Below, in pieces: positions 33,502 through 41,687 of a stretch of DNA of 64,000 nucleotides. A model generated the notes under the pieces. It was not told where the DNA came from. It saw nothing but the letters and a program-made list of their open reading frames with translations, and ran no database searches. This DNA is from an uncultured Polaribacter sp. (GTDB lineage Bacteria > Bacteroidota > Bacteroidia > Flavobacteriales > Flavobacteriaceae): positions 288,748 to 352,747 of the forward strand of contig NZ_CANMFI010000002.1 of the NCBI RefSeq assembly GCF_947497125.1, written 5' to 3'. The translations under genes and the position numbers were made by a program. The first letter of the stretch is position 1, and each line of letters opens with the position of its first letter.

Positions 33502-36333
33502 GTGAAAACTATATCTTCTTTATTACTATTGCTTGTTTCTGTAACTTTTATAGCACAAACACCTACCTCTTCAGAAGTAATTCAACAATCATTAGCACAA
33601 AAACTAAAGATGCAACGTGCTTCTATTGTAAAAAATATTCCGTTTAAAAATATTGGCCCAACGGTTATGAGTGGTCGTGTGGCAGACGTTGCTGTAAACC
33701 CAGAAAACCCAACAGAATTTTATGTAGGTTATGCCTCTGGCGGATTGTGGTACACCAATAATAACGGAACTACGTTTACACCAGTTTTAGACAATTCTGC
33801 AACACAAAATGTAGGCGATATTGCTGTCGATTGGAACACAGGAACCATTTGGGTAGGAACAGGTGAAAAAAACTCATCACGTTCTTCGTATGCAGGAATC
33901 GGAATGTTAAAATCTACAGACAAAGGAAAAACTTGGGTAAATGTTGGTTTGTTTGACTCTCATCATGTAAGTAGAATACTAATAAACCCAAATAACGGAG
34001 ATGATGTGGTTGTTGGAGTTATAGGACACTTATATTCTTCAAACGCAGAAAGAGGTGTTTTTAAAACTACCGATGGAGGAAAAACTTGGACAAAATCTTT
34101 ATTCATAAATAACGACACAGGAGTTATTGATGTAGCTGTTGCTCCAGAAAATTTTAATATAATGTATGCTGCTTCTTGGGAAAGAGAACGTAAAGCTTGG
34201 AATTTTGATGGTGACGGAAACAATTCTGCAATTTACAAAAGTACTGATGCAGGAACTTCTTGGGCAAAAATTTCTGATAAAAGTGGTTTTCCTATTGGTA
34301 GCGGAGTTGGTAGAATAGGGTTGGCTGTTTTTAATGAAAATACAGTTTACGCGTTGCATGATAGTCAATTTAGAAGACCTAAAAAAATCGATAAAGTTCT
34401 TTCTGATGCCTTAACTAAAGATGATTTTAAATCAATTTCTACAAATGATTTTTTAAATTTATCTGATAAAAAATTAAACTCATTTTTAAAAAACAACGGT
34501 TTTCAAGAAAAATATCGAGCAGAAAATGTAAAGCAAATGGTACGTGTTGGCACAGTAAAACCAACAGATTTAGCAAGTTACCTAGAAGATGCTAACTCGA
34601 TGTTATTCGACACACAAGTTATTGGTGCAGAAGTTTTTAAAACAACAAACGGAGGTAAAAATTGGCAGAAAACACATCAAGATTACTTAGATGGCGTATA
34701 CAGCTCTTATGGTTATTATTTTGGCGAAATTAGAGTAGATACACAAGATGAAAATAAAATTTATGTTTTAGGAGTACCCATTATAAAATCGAAAGACGGA
34801 GGTAAAAACTTTACTTCTATAAGCAAAGAAAATGTGCACTCAGATCATCAAGCGCTATGGGTAAATCCAAAGAAAAGCGGACATATTTTAAACGGAAACG
34901 ACGGGGGTTTAAACTTGTCTTATGACGATGGCGAAAATTGGATAAAACTTAACGACCCAGCCGTGGGTCAGTTTTACTCTGTATATGCAGACAATCAAAA
35001 AAATTACAAAGTTTATGGCGGGTTGCAAGACAATGGGGTTTGGGTTGCTAACCACAATGCTAAAATGGATAAACGTTGGAAACAAACTGGAGAAAACCCC
35101 TACAAGTCTATTATGGGCGGAGACGGTATGCAGGTACAAGTAGACAATAGAAACCCAAATATTGTTTATACTGGCTATCAATTTGGAAATTATTACCGTA
35201 TTGATAGAGCTTCTGAAAGGCAAAAATACATACAACCTAAACATACTTTAGGAGAAACACCGTATCGTTTTAACTGGCAAACACCTATTCATTTATCTTT
35301 ACATAACCAAGATATTTTGTATTTAGGTAGTAACAAATTACACCGTTCTTTAGATAAAGGAGATACCTGGGAAACCATTTCTAACGATTTAACAAACGGC
35401 GGCAAAAAAGGAAATGTTGCCTACGGAACTTTAACTTCAATTTCTGAAAGTGCATTGCAGTTTGGGTTGATTTACGTTGGTTCTGATGATGGATTGGTAA
35501 ACGTAACAAAAAATAGTGGAGCTACCTGGACAACAATTTCTAAAAACTTACCTCAAAACTTATGGGCATCTAGAGTAATTGCTTCTAAATTTAAAAAAAA
35601 ACGAGTTTATGTAACATTAAACGGATATCGTTTTGATGATTTTACACCCTATGTGTATCGCTCTGATGATTATGGGCAAACATGGCAAAATATTAGTAGC
35701 AACCTTCCTGTTTCTGCAATAAACGTAATAAAAGAAGACCCAGACAATGAAAATCTATTATATTTAGGTACAGACAATGGGGTGTATGTTTCTTTTAATA
35801 AAGGGACTAATTGGGAAGCTTTTAGCAACAATTTACCCAACGTTGCGGTACACGATTTAGTGATTCAGCCAACTGCAAAACATTTAATTATTGCCACTCA
35901 TGGTAGAAGCTTATATACAGCAAATATTGCTGCTCTTCAAGAATTTGCAAACGGCAATAACAAGCAAAATACATTGACAATCTTTAACGTAGATTCCATT
36001 AAAAAAAGTAGCTATTGGGGTCGTTCTTGGAGCAAATGGTCTGCAGTAAACACACCAGGAATAACAATTCCGTTATATTCAAACCAAACCATAGAAGTAA
36101 CAATTAGTATTTTAACGAATCAGATTACAGTAAGTTCTTTTAATGTGTCTATAGACAAGGGATTTAATAGTATTTTATATGATGTTTCTTTTTCTAAAAA
36201 AGGATTAAAAAATTACCAAAAAGAAAATAAAGACACGCTTATTAAACAAGCTAACAACAATAAATATTACCTGCCAAAAGGAAATTATACGATTAAAATT
36301 GAGAACGCAACAGGTAGTTTTAAAATAGACTAA
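33502..36333 (+). CDS. Exported Asp-box (BNR/sortilin-like) repeat protein
   Basis: A 943-residue exported protein with a GTG start and a signal peptide (MKTISSLLLLLVSVTFIAQ, about 20 residues). At least ten Asp-box-like S-x-D-x-G-x-T-W motifs are visible, for example STDKGKTW, TTDGGKTW, STDAGTSW, TTNGGKNW, SYDDGENW, SLDKGDTW and SDDYGQTW. They indicate two beta-propellers in the VPS10/sortilin and glycosidase-like style. An insertion of about 70 mostly helical residues (KIDKVLSDALTKDDF to DANSMLF) interrupts the first propeller. The C-terminus does not look like a type IX sorting domain. It could bind or cut polysaccharide or protein, but no catalytic residues are recognised. Confidence 0.8.
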   Translation: MKTISSLLLLLVSVTFIAQTPTSSEVIQQSLAQKLKMQRASIVKNIPFKNIGPTVMSGRVADVAVNPENPTEFYVGYASGGLWYTNNNGTTFTPVLDNSATQNVGDIAVDWNTGTIWVGTGEKNSSRSSYAGIGMLKSTDKGKTWVNVGLFDSHHVSRILINPNNGDDVVVGVIGHLYSSNAERGVFKTTDGGKTWTKSLFINNDTGVIDVAVAPENFNIMYAASWERERKAWNFDGDGNNSAIYKSTDAGTSWAKISDKSGFPIGSGVGRIGLAVFNENTVYALHDSQFRRPKKIDKVLSDALTKDDFKSISTNDFLNLSDKKLNSFLKNNGFQEKYRAENVKQMVRVGTVKPTDLASYLEDANSMLFDTQVIGAEVFKTTNGGKNWQKTHQDYLDGVYSSYGYYFGEIRVDTQDENKIYVLGVPIIKSKDGGKNFTSISKENVHSDHQALWVNPKKSGHILNGNDGGLNLSYDDGENWIKLNDPAVGQFYSVYADNQKNYKVYGGLQDNGVWVANHNAKMDKRWKQTGENPYKSIMGGDGMQVQVDNRNPNIVYTGYQFGNYYRIDRASERQKYIQPKHTLGETPYRFNWQTPIHLSLHNQDILYLGSNKLHRSLDKGDTWETISNDLTNGGKKGNVAYGTLTSISESALQFGLIYVGSDDGLVNVTKNSGATWTTISKNLPQNLWASRVIASKFKKKRVYVTLNGYRFDDFTPYVYRSDDYGQTWQNISSNLPVSAINVIKEDPDNENLLYLGTDNGVYVSFNKGTNWEAFSNNLPNVAVHDLVIQPTAKHLIIATHGRSLYTANIAALQEFANGNNKQNTLTIFNVDSIKKSSYWGRSWSKWSAVNTPGITIPLYSNQTIEVTISILTNQITVSSFNVSIDKGFNSILYDVSFSKKGLKNYQKENKDTLIKQANNNKYYLPKGNYTIKIENATGSFKID

Positions 36334-36338
36334 AAAAC

Positions 36339-37283
36339 TTACTGAATTTTAATAAAAATCTCGGTGTTTAAAGCAATATCAGTCGGATGATTTAAAAACA
36401 CTTTTTGATTGTTTAAAAGCACTTCTATTAACCAATAAGAACCTTTAAAATAGTTGTTTGTAACAATCGCTTTTAGATAATTGGTAGTAATTTCTTGTGC
36501 AGTGTTTTCGAGAATTTTTAGTTGATGCGGATACAATAAAACCAACTTATTATTGATGGTAATTTCGTTTACATCATCAAATAAAGCTGCACTATATTTT
36601 TCTTTAGGATTAGTGTAAATTTCTTTTGGTGTACTATTTTCTAATACCTTATTGTTTTTAATAATGATGAGCTTGTCTGCAAAAGAAAGCGCATCATTTT
36701 TATCATGAGTAGCAACAATGCAAGCAATGTTTTTTTCTTTTAAGTATTGAAATAAATTTCTTCTTAACCCGTTTTTTTTAAAGTTATCTATTTGCCCAAA
36801 AGGTTCATCTAATAATAGTAATTGAGGTTCTTTTGCCAAGGCTCTTGCGATGGCTACTCGTTGTTTTTGACCTCCACTTAAATGCACCACCTTTGTATTT
36901 GCAAAAGCTGTCATTTGTATAACCTCTAAAAGTTCTTCGGTTCTTTTTTTACTTTCTTGAGGGTAAAAACGTGATAAAAATTTCTGAATGTTTTCTGCTA
37001 CAGATGTATAAGGCATTAAATCGAAATCTTGCGCTACATATTTAAAATTTTCGAACCCAGGAACTAGGTGCTTTTCTGGGCCAAAAATTTGAGTGTTATT
37101 CCAAAATACAGCACCCGCATCTAGATCTAATAACCCGTATATTGCTTTTAAAAGAGTCGATTTTCCACAACCACTTTCTCCCATAACACAAAGATGTTCT
37201 CCTTTATTTACAGAAAAATTAAACCCGTCTAAAACAGGTTTGTTAGTCGTGTAAGAAAAAGAAATGTTCGTTACTTTTAGCAT
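36339..37283 (-). CDS. ABC transporter ATP-binding protein without a visible permease
   Basis: A 314-residue ATPase: Walker A MGESGCGKSTLLKAIYG (about 33-50), Q-loop YVAQDFDLMPY, signature VVHLSGGQKQRVAIARAL, Walker B LLLLDEPFGQID and switch His VATHDK. The C-terminal 90 residues look like a TOBE-like regulatory domain (TTNYLKAIVTNNYFKGSYWLIEVLLNNQKVFL), typical of importer ATPases for polyamines, sulfate, molybdate or iron. No permease or binding protein lies next to it, so it must pair with a permease encoded elsewhere or serve another role. It is convergent with the Asp-box protein gene (5 bases apart). Confidence 0.85.
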   Translation of the reverse strand: MLKVTNISFSYTTNKPVLDGFNFSVNKGEHLCVMGESGCGKSTLLKAIYGLLDLDAGAVFWNNTQIFGPEKHLVPGFENFKYVAQDFDLMPYTSVAENIQKFLSRFYPQESKKRTEELLEVIQMTAFANTKVVHLSGGQKQRVAIARALAKEPQLLLLDEPFGQIDNFKKNGLRRNLFQYLKEKNIACIVATHDKNDALSFADKLIIIKNNKVLENSTPKEIYTNPKEKYSAALFDDVNEITINNKLVLLYPHQLKILENTAQEITTNYLKAIVTNNYFKGSYWLIEVLLNNQKVFLNHPTDIALNTEIFIKIQ

Positions 37284-37340
37284 GCTACAAAAATAAGCTT
37301 TCTATTTCATTTTTACTTGCTAAAAGCTCGCAAGTATGCT

Positions 37341-37425
37341 GCGTTAGCGATTGTAGCATTTGTTTGAGCTCTCCCGAATTTTCTTCGGGAAGCGAGTGTG
37401 GAAAGCGCGACCCTTGTGGTAACGC
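37341..37425 (+). repeat. Dispersed structured element, copy C
   Basis: GCGTT (37341-37345) pairs with AACGC (37421-37425), and GCG (37347-37349) pairs with CGC (37406-37408). Copies A and B have GGG/CCC at that place, a compensatory change. Inside are a GATTG box, a hairpin TCCCGAA/TTCGGGA (37372-37390), a GCGAGTG segment, GGAAAG and a small ACC-CTTGT-GGT hairpin. It lies in the 297-base gap between the start of the ABC ATPase gene and the end of the prolyl oligopeptidase gene. Confidence 0.6.
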
Positions 37426-37523
37426 TCAAAGAAAAAATACACAAGGTTTTTGTGTTAAGAGGTCTTTACTTTTGATAATTCTATTTTTAAAATAGTAGTT
37501 TTATATTATTAATTAAAGTAAAC

Positions 37524-37556
37524 AAAAAGAGCACAATTTATAATTACGCTCTTTTT
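37524..37556. terminator. Terminator hairpin after the prolyl oligopeptidase gene
   Basis: AAAAAGAGC (37524-37532) pairs with GCTCTTTTT (37548-37556) around a 15-base loop. The hairpin ends in a T-run on both strands and lies 25 bases past the stop of the gene on the minus strand. Confidence 0.75.
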
Positions 37557-37580
37557 ATCTAGAAAAAAATCTAAAATAGA

Positions 37581-39737
37581 TTATAACTTTATAGTTGCTT
37601 TTGGCGGATTTGGTAATTTATTAAAACCCATATTAAATAAGGTAAAGCCAAAAATATCTGCATACTGCTCTATGGTTTTTGCCACCGGTGTTCCTGCACC
37701 ATGCCCTGCATTGGTTTCTATTCTTATTAACGTTGGATTATTACCAGACTGCTTTTCTTGCAATTCTGCCGCAAATTTAAAACTATGTGCAGGTACAACC
37801 CTATCATCATGATCGCCAGTTGTTACTAATGTTGCTGGGTATTTTACGCCTTGTTTTACGTTGTGTACTGGCGAATAACCCTTTAAATACTCAAACATTT
37901 CTTTGCTTTGTTCTGCAGTACCATAATCATAAGCCCATCCTGCGCCAGCAGTAAAAGTATGATAACGCAACATGTCTAAAACACCTACTGCTGGTAACGC
38001 AACTTTCATTAAATCTGGTCTTTGTGTTAGAGTTGCACCAACTAACAAACCTCCGTTAGAACCACCACGAATGGCAAGAAAATTTGAGGAAGTATATTTT
38101 TCTGAAATTAGGTATTCTGCTGCGGCAATAAAATCGTCAAAAACATTTTGTTTTTTTAGCTGTGTACCAGCATCATGCCATTTTTTACCGTATTCGCCAC
38201 CTCCTCTTAAATTAGGGACTGCATAAATGCCTCCTTGCTCCATCCAAACTGCGTTTGCAATACTAAATGAAGGAGTTAAACTTACATTAAATCCACCGTA
38301 ACCGTATAAAATAGTAGGATTTTTACCGTTTAAAACGACTCCTTTTTTATGTGTAATAATCATGGGTACTTTTGTGCCATCTTTTGATGTATAAAAAACT
38401 TGTTTACTAGTATAAGCTTCAGAGTTAAAATCTACATCTGGTTTCCAATAAGATGTATAAGTACCTTCTTTAGGATTTAATACATAAGAAGAGTTTGGTG
38501 TGCTGTAATTTGTAAATGAAAAATAGAGCTCTTTAGCGTCTTCTTTTCCATTAAAACCACCTGCCGAACCTACTCCAGGTAATGCAACTTCTCTTACTAA
38601 TTTGCCATCATAATTGTACTGTAACACTTTAGAAACAGCATCTACCATATATTCTGCAAAGAAATAGCCAGCGCCCGAACTTAAACTTAGTACGTTTGTA
38701 GTTTCTGATATAAAATCTTGCCAGTTTTCTGGCGTTGGATTTGCTGCATCTACGGTTACAACTTTTTTATTAGGTGCCTTTAAATTGGTTACTAAGTATA
38801 ATTTTTGACCTTTATTTTTTACTACATAAGTATCGCTATCAAAATTATTAATAATTGTTTTTAACGGTGCGTTTTTGTTTGATAAATCTTTTATAAACAA
38901 CTTATTACCCGAGGTAGAAGTAGAAGCAGAAATTATTAAATAACGATTGTCTTCGGTTACAGAACCGCCTACATATCGGTGTTTTTCTGATGATTTTTCT
39001 CCATAGATAACAACGTCTTGTTGTTGAGAAGTACCTAATTGATGATAGTATAGTTTGTGTTGGTCTGTTTTTGCAGACAACTCACTTCCTTTGGGTTTAT
39101 CATAACTAGAGTAATAAAACCCTTCGTTTTTGTACCAAGAAATTCCTGAAAACTTAACATCAACCAAAGTGTCTTCTTTTATTTTTTTTGATGCAACATC
39201 CATTACAATTACTTTACGCCAGTCAGAACCTCCTTCAGAAATAGCATAAGCAACTGTTTTACCGTCTTTAGAAAAGCTTAAAGAACTTAAAGACGTAGTA
39301 CCATCTTCAGAAAATTTGTTTGGGTCTAAAAAAACAGTCGGTTCGTTATTTTCTATTTTTCGATACACAACATATTGGTTTTGCAAGCCATCATTTTTAT
39401 AAAAATAAGTAGCATTGCCTTCTGTAAACGGGGTTCCTACTTTCTCATAATTCCATAAAGATGCCAACCTATTTTTTAATTGGGCTCTGTAAGGAATTTG
39501 ATCTAAATAACTGAACGTAGCTTTATTCTCTGCCTTAACCCAAGCTTCTGTTTCTTTACTTCTATCATCTTCTAACCAACGATAATTGTCTACTACTTGA
39601 GTACCAAATAAGGTGTCTATTACTGGTTTTTTTGTGGTAACTGGGTATTTCAATTTAAGGTGTTTTTGTTTGCTATTATCATCACAAGAAATAAAAATTG
39701 TACTTGCTAATAAAGTTAAAAGAATTGTTTTTTTCAT
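37581..39737 (-). CDS. Prolyl oligopeptidase family serine peptidase (S9A), lipoprotein
   Basis: A 718-residue exported enzyme with a lipoprotein signal ([13 protein letters not shown], lipid Cys near 19). The beta-propeller (about 60-440) covers the C-terminal alpha/beta hydrolase domain. The catalytic Ser is in [14 protein letters not shown] (about 560), the Asp in [11 protein letters not shown] and the His in NAGHGAGTP. It cleaves short peptides after proline, here outside the cytoplasm, which fits a bacterium that degrades proteins. The ABYDR-type start [15 protein letters not shown] is a family mark. It stands alone and a terminator hairpin lies downstream. Confidence 0.92.
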   Translation of the reverse strand: MKKTILLTLLASTIFISCDDNSKQKHLKLKYPVTTKKPVIDTLFGTQVVDNYRWLEDDRSKETEAWVKAENKATFSYLDQIPYRAQLKNRLASLWNYEKVGTPFTEGNATYFYKNDGLQNQYVVYRKIENNEPTVFLDPNKFSEDGTTSLSSLSFSKDGKTVAYAISEGGSDWRKVIVMDVASKKIKEDTLVDVKFSGISWYKNEGFYYSSYDKPKGSELSAKTDQHKLYYHQLGTSQQQDVVIYGEKSSEKHRYVGGSVTEDNRYLIISASTSTSGNKLFIKDLSNKNAPLKTIINNFDSDTYVVKNKGQKLYLVTNLKAPNKKVVTVDAANPTPENWQDFISETTNVLSLSSGAGYFFAEYMVDAVSKVLQYNYDGKLVREVALPGVGSAGGFNGKEDAKELYFSFTNYSTPNSSYVLNPKEGTYTSYWKPDVDFNSEAYTSKQVFYTSKDGTKVPMIITHKKGVVLNGKNPTILYGYGGFNVSLTPSFSIANAVWMEQGGIYAVPNLRGGGEYGKKWHDAGTQLKKQNVFDDFIAAAEYLISEKYTSSNFLAIRGGSNGGLLVGATLTQRPDLMKVALPAVGVLDMLRYHTFTAGAGWAYDYGTAEQSKEMFEYLKGYSPVHNVKQGVKYPATLVTTGDHDDRVVPAHSFKFAAELQEKQSGNNPTLIRIETNAGHGAGTPVAKTIEQYADIFGFTLFNMGFNKLPNPPKATIKL

Positions 39738-39876
39738 AAGATCGTGCTGTTTTCGAATGGTCTCAAATTTACTAATAATAAAAATATTTTTAGGGTTTTT
39801 GTTTCAGATTATCGCTGTTTTGTAATTCACAATACATAAAAACGACTATTTTTACAAAATAGAAAAGAACAGAGAT

Positions 39877-40236
39877 ATGACAGAAAACTTAACAAAAGAA
39901 AGCTTTTTAAAAAAAGTATTTAATTTTGAAGATAATAAAGAGTGGAAATTTGAAGGTGAAAAACCCGCAATTATAGATTTTTATGCAGATTGGTGTGGGC
40001 CTTGTAAATCTTTAGCACCCGTTTTAGAACAATTATCTGAAGAGTATGCAGGTAAAATAGATATTTATAAAATTGATACGGAAGCAGAACAAGAACTTGC
40101 TGCAGCTTTTGCAATTAGAAGCATACCTTCTATGTTGTTTTGCCCTTCAGAAGGGGCGCCACAAATGGCAAATGGTGCCTTGCCAAAAGCAGAGTTAGAA
40201 CGTGTAATTCTTGAAGTTTTAAACGTAGAAAAATAA
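39877..40236 (+). CDS. trxA: Thioredoxin
   Basis: A 119-residue protein with the active site FYADWCGPCKSLAP (Cys near 45 and 48) and the cis-Pro loop AIRSIPSMLFC. It has no signal peptide, so it is cytoplasmic. The N-terminal extension of about 15 residues before the first beta strand is longer than in E. coli thioredoxin and is common in flavobacteria. Role: general disulfide reductant. It is followed 59 bases later by dgt, possibly in the same transcript. Confidence 0.92.
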   Translation: MTENLTKESFLKKVFNFEDNKEWKFEGEKPAIIDFYADWCGPCKSLAPVLEQLSEEYAGKIDIYKIDTEAEQELAAAFAIRSIPSMLFCPSEGAPQMANGALPKAELERVILEVLNVEK

Positions 40237-40295
40237 ACCTACTTACCCTATAATTTTTATTTTAACAAACCCCCATTTACTAAACAGATAAATTT

Positions 40296-41633
40296 ATGAA
40301 CTGGCAACAACTGCTCTCTTTAAAACGATTTGGCGATACCGAAAAAAGACTAAGGGCTTCGCAAGACGAAACACGTTTAGGCTTTGATGTAGATTTTGAT
40401 AGAATCATATTTTCATCGGCATTTAGAAGCTTGCAAGATAAAACCCAGGTTATTCCTTTATCAGAAACAGACTTTGTTCATACACGTTTAACGCATAGTT
40501 TAGAGGTTTCTGTGGTGGGTAGAACATTGGGTAGAAGAGTTGGTAAAGTGCTGCTAGAAAGACACCCAGAATTAGTAGATTTGGGGTATACTTTTAACGA
40601 CTTTGGCGCTATTGTAGCTGCTGCCTCTGTAATGCACGATATTGGTAATCCGCCTTTTGGGCATTCTGGAGAAAAAGCCATTGGCGAATATTTTAAAACC
40701 GGTAAAGGCATTAAATATAAAGAGCAACTATCTGAAAAACAATACCAAGATCTTATCGATTTTGAAGGAAATGCAAACGGATTTAAAATTCTTACAGAAT
40801 CTAGAGAAGGTATTTTAGGAGGGTTACGACTTAGTTATGCAACTTTGGGTGCGTTTTTAAAATATCCAAAAGAAAGTTTGCCAAAAAAACCAACAGCTCA
40901 TATAGCTGACAAGAAATATGGTTTTTTTCAATCTGAAAAAACAGCTTTTTTAGATGTGGTATCTACCTTAGGAATGAAACAAAAATCAGACACCAATATT
41001 TCTTTTTACAGACACCCACTAGCTTATTTAGTAGAAGCTGCAGATGATATCTGTTATACAATTATCGATTTTGAAGATGGAATAAATCTTGGGTTGATAG
41101 AAGAAGAATTTGCTTTAGAATACATGATTAAGTTGGTAAAAGATACTATTGATAGTAAAAAATACCACTCACTAAAACACAGAACAGACAGAATTAGTTA
41201 CTTACGCGCATTGGCAATTGGTGTTTTAATAAATGAAGCGGTAGATATTTTCTTAGCAAACGAAGAAGCACTGCTAAACGGTAGTTTTGATAAGTCTTTG
41301 TTAGAAAAATGCCATTACGAAGCGCAAATTAATGACATTATTAAAATAAGTATCGATAAAATTTATAAAAGCAAAGAAGTTGTAGAAAAAGAGGTTGCTG
41401 GCTACCGAATTATAGCAGACCTTTTACATGTTTTTGTAAGTGCTTTAAACAACAAATACAACGGAAATTCTTCTAATTTTGATACCTTGGTACTAAATTT
41501 GCTACCAGAAGAATATCAAACAGAAACAAGTAATTTGTACGACAGAATAATGCAAATATGTAGTTATGTTTCTAGAATGTCAGACAGTTATGCAATTCGC
41601 GTACATAAAAAATTAACAGGAAATATTATTTAA
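40296..41633 (+). CDS. dgt: Deoxyguanosinetriphosphate triphosphohydrolase
   Basis: A 445-residue HD-domain enzyme that cleaves dGTP to deoxyguanosine and triphosphate. HD residues are seen in RLTHSLEVSVVGRTLG (His), ASVMHDIGNPPFGHSGE (His-Asp) and later LVEAADDICYTIIDFEDG (Asp). The N-terminus with RSLQDKTQVIPL is typical of the family. Length is normal. Cytoplasmic; role is control of dNTP pools. It probably shares a transcript with trxA upstream. The M36 peptidase that follows has its own promoter. Confidence 0.94.
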   Translation: MNWQQLLSLKRFGDTEKRLRASQDETRLGFDVDFDRIIFSSAFRSLQDKTQVIPLSETDFVHTRLTHSLEVSVVGRTLGRRVGKVLLERHPELVDLGYTFNDFGAIVAAASVMHDIGNPPFGHSGEKAIGEYFKTGKGIKYKEQLSEKQYQDLIDFEGNANGFKILTESREGILGGLRLSYATLGAFLKYPKESLPKKPTAHIADKKYGFFQSEKTAFLDVVSTLGMKQKSDTNISFYRHPLAYLVEAADDICYTIIDFEDGINLGLIEEEFALEYMIKLVKDTIDSKKYHSLKHRTDRISYLRALAIGVLINEAVDIFLANEEALLNGSFDKSLLEKCHYEAQINDIIKISIDKIYKSKEVVEKEVAGYRIIADLLHVFVSALNNKYNGNSSNFDTLVLNLLPEEYQTETSNLYDRIMQICSYVSRMSDSYAIRVHKKLTGNII

Positions 41634-41650
41634 TACCGAATTTTATTAAT

Positions 41651-41658
41651 TAGATTTG
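41651..41658 (+). promoter_or_regulatory. -7 promoter element for the M36 peptidase
   Basis: TAGATTTG matches TAnnTTTG and lies 29 bases before the ATG at 41688. It supports that ATG over the in-frame GTG at 41658, which overlaps the box. Confidence 0.45.
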
Positions 41659-41687
41659 TGTACTCACTTTTATTAAAATACAACTAT

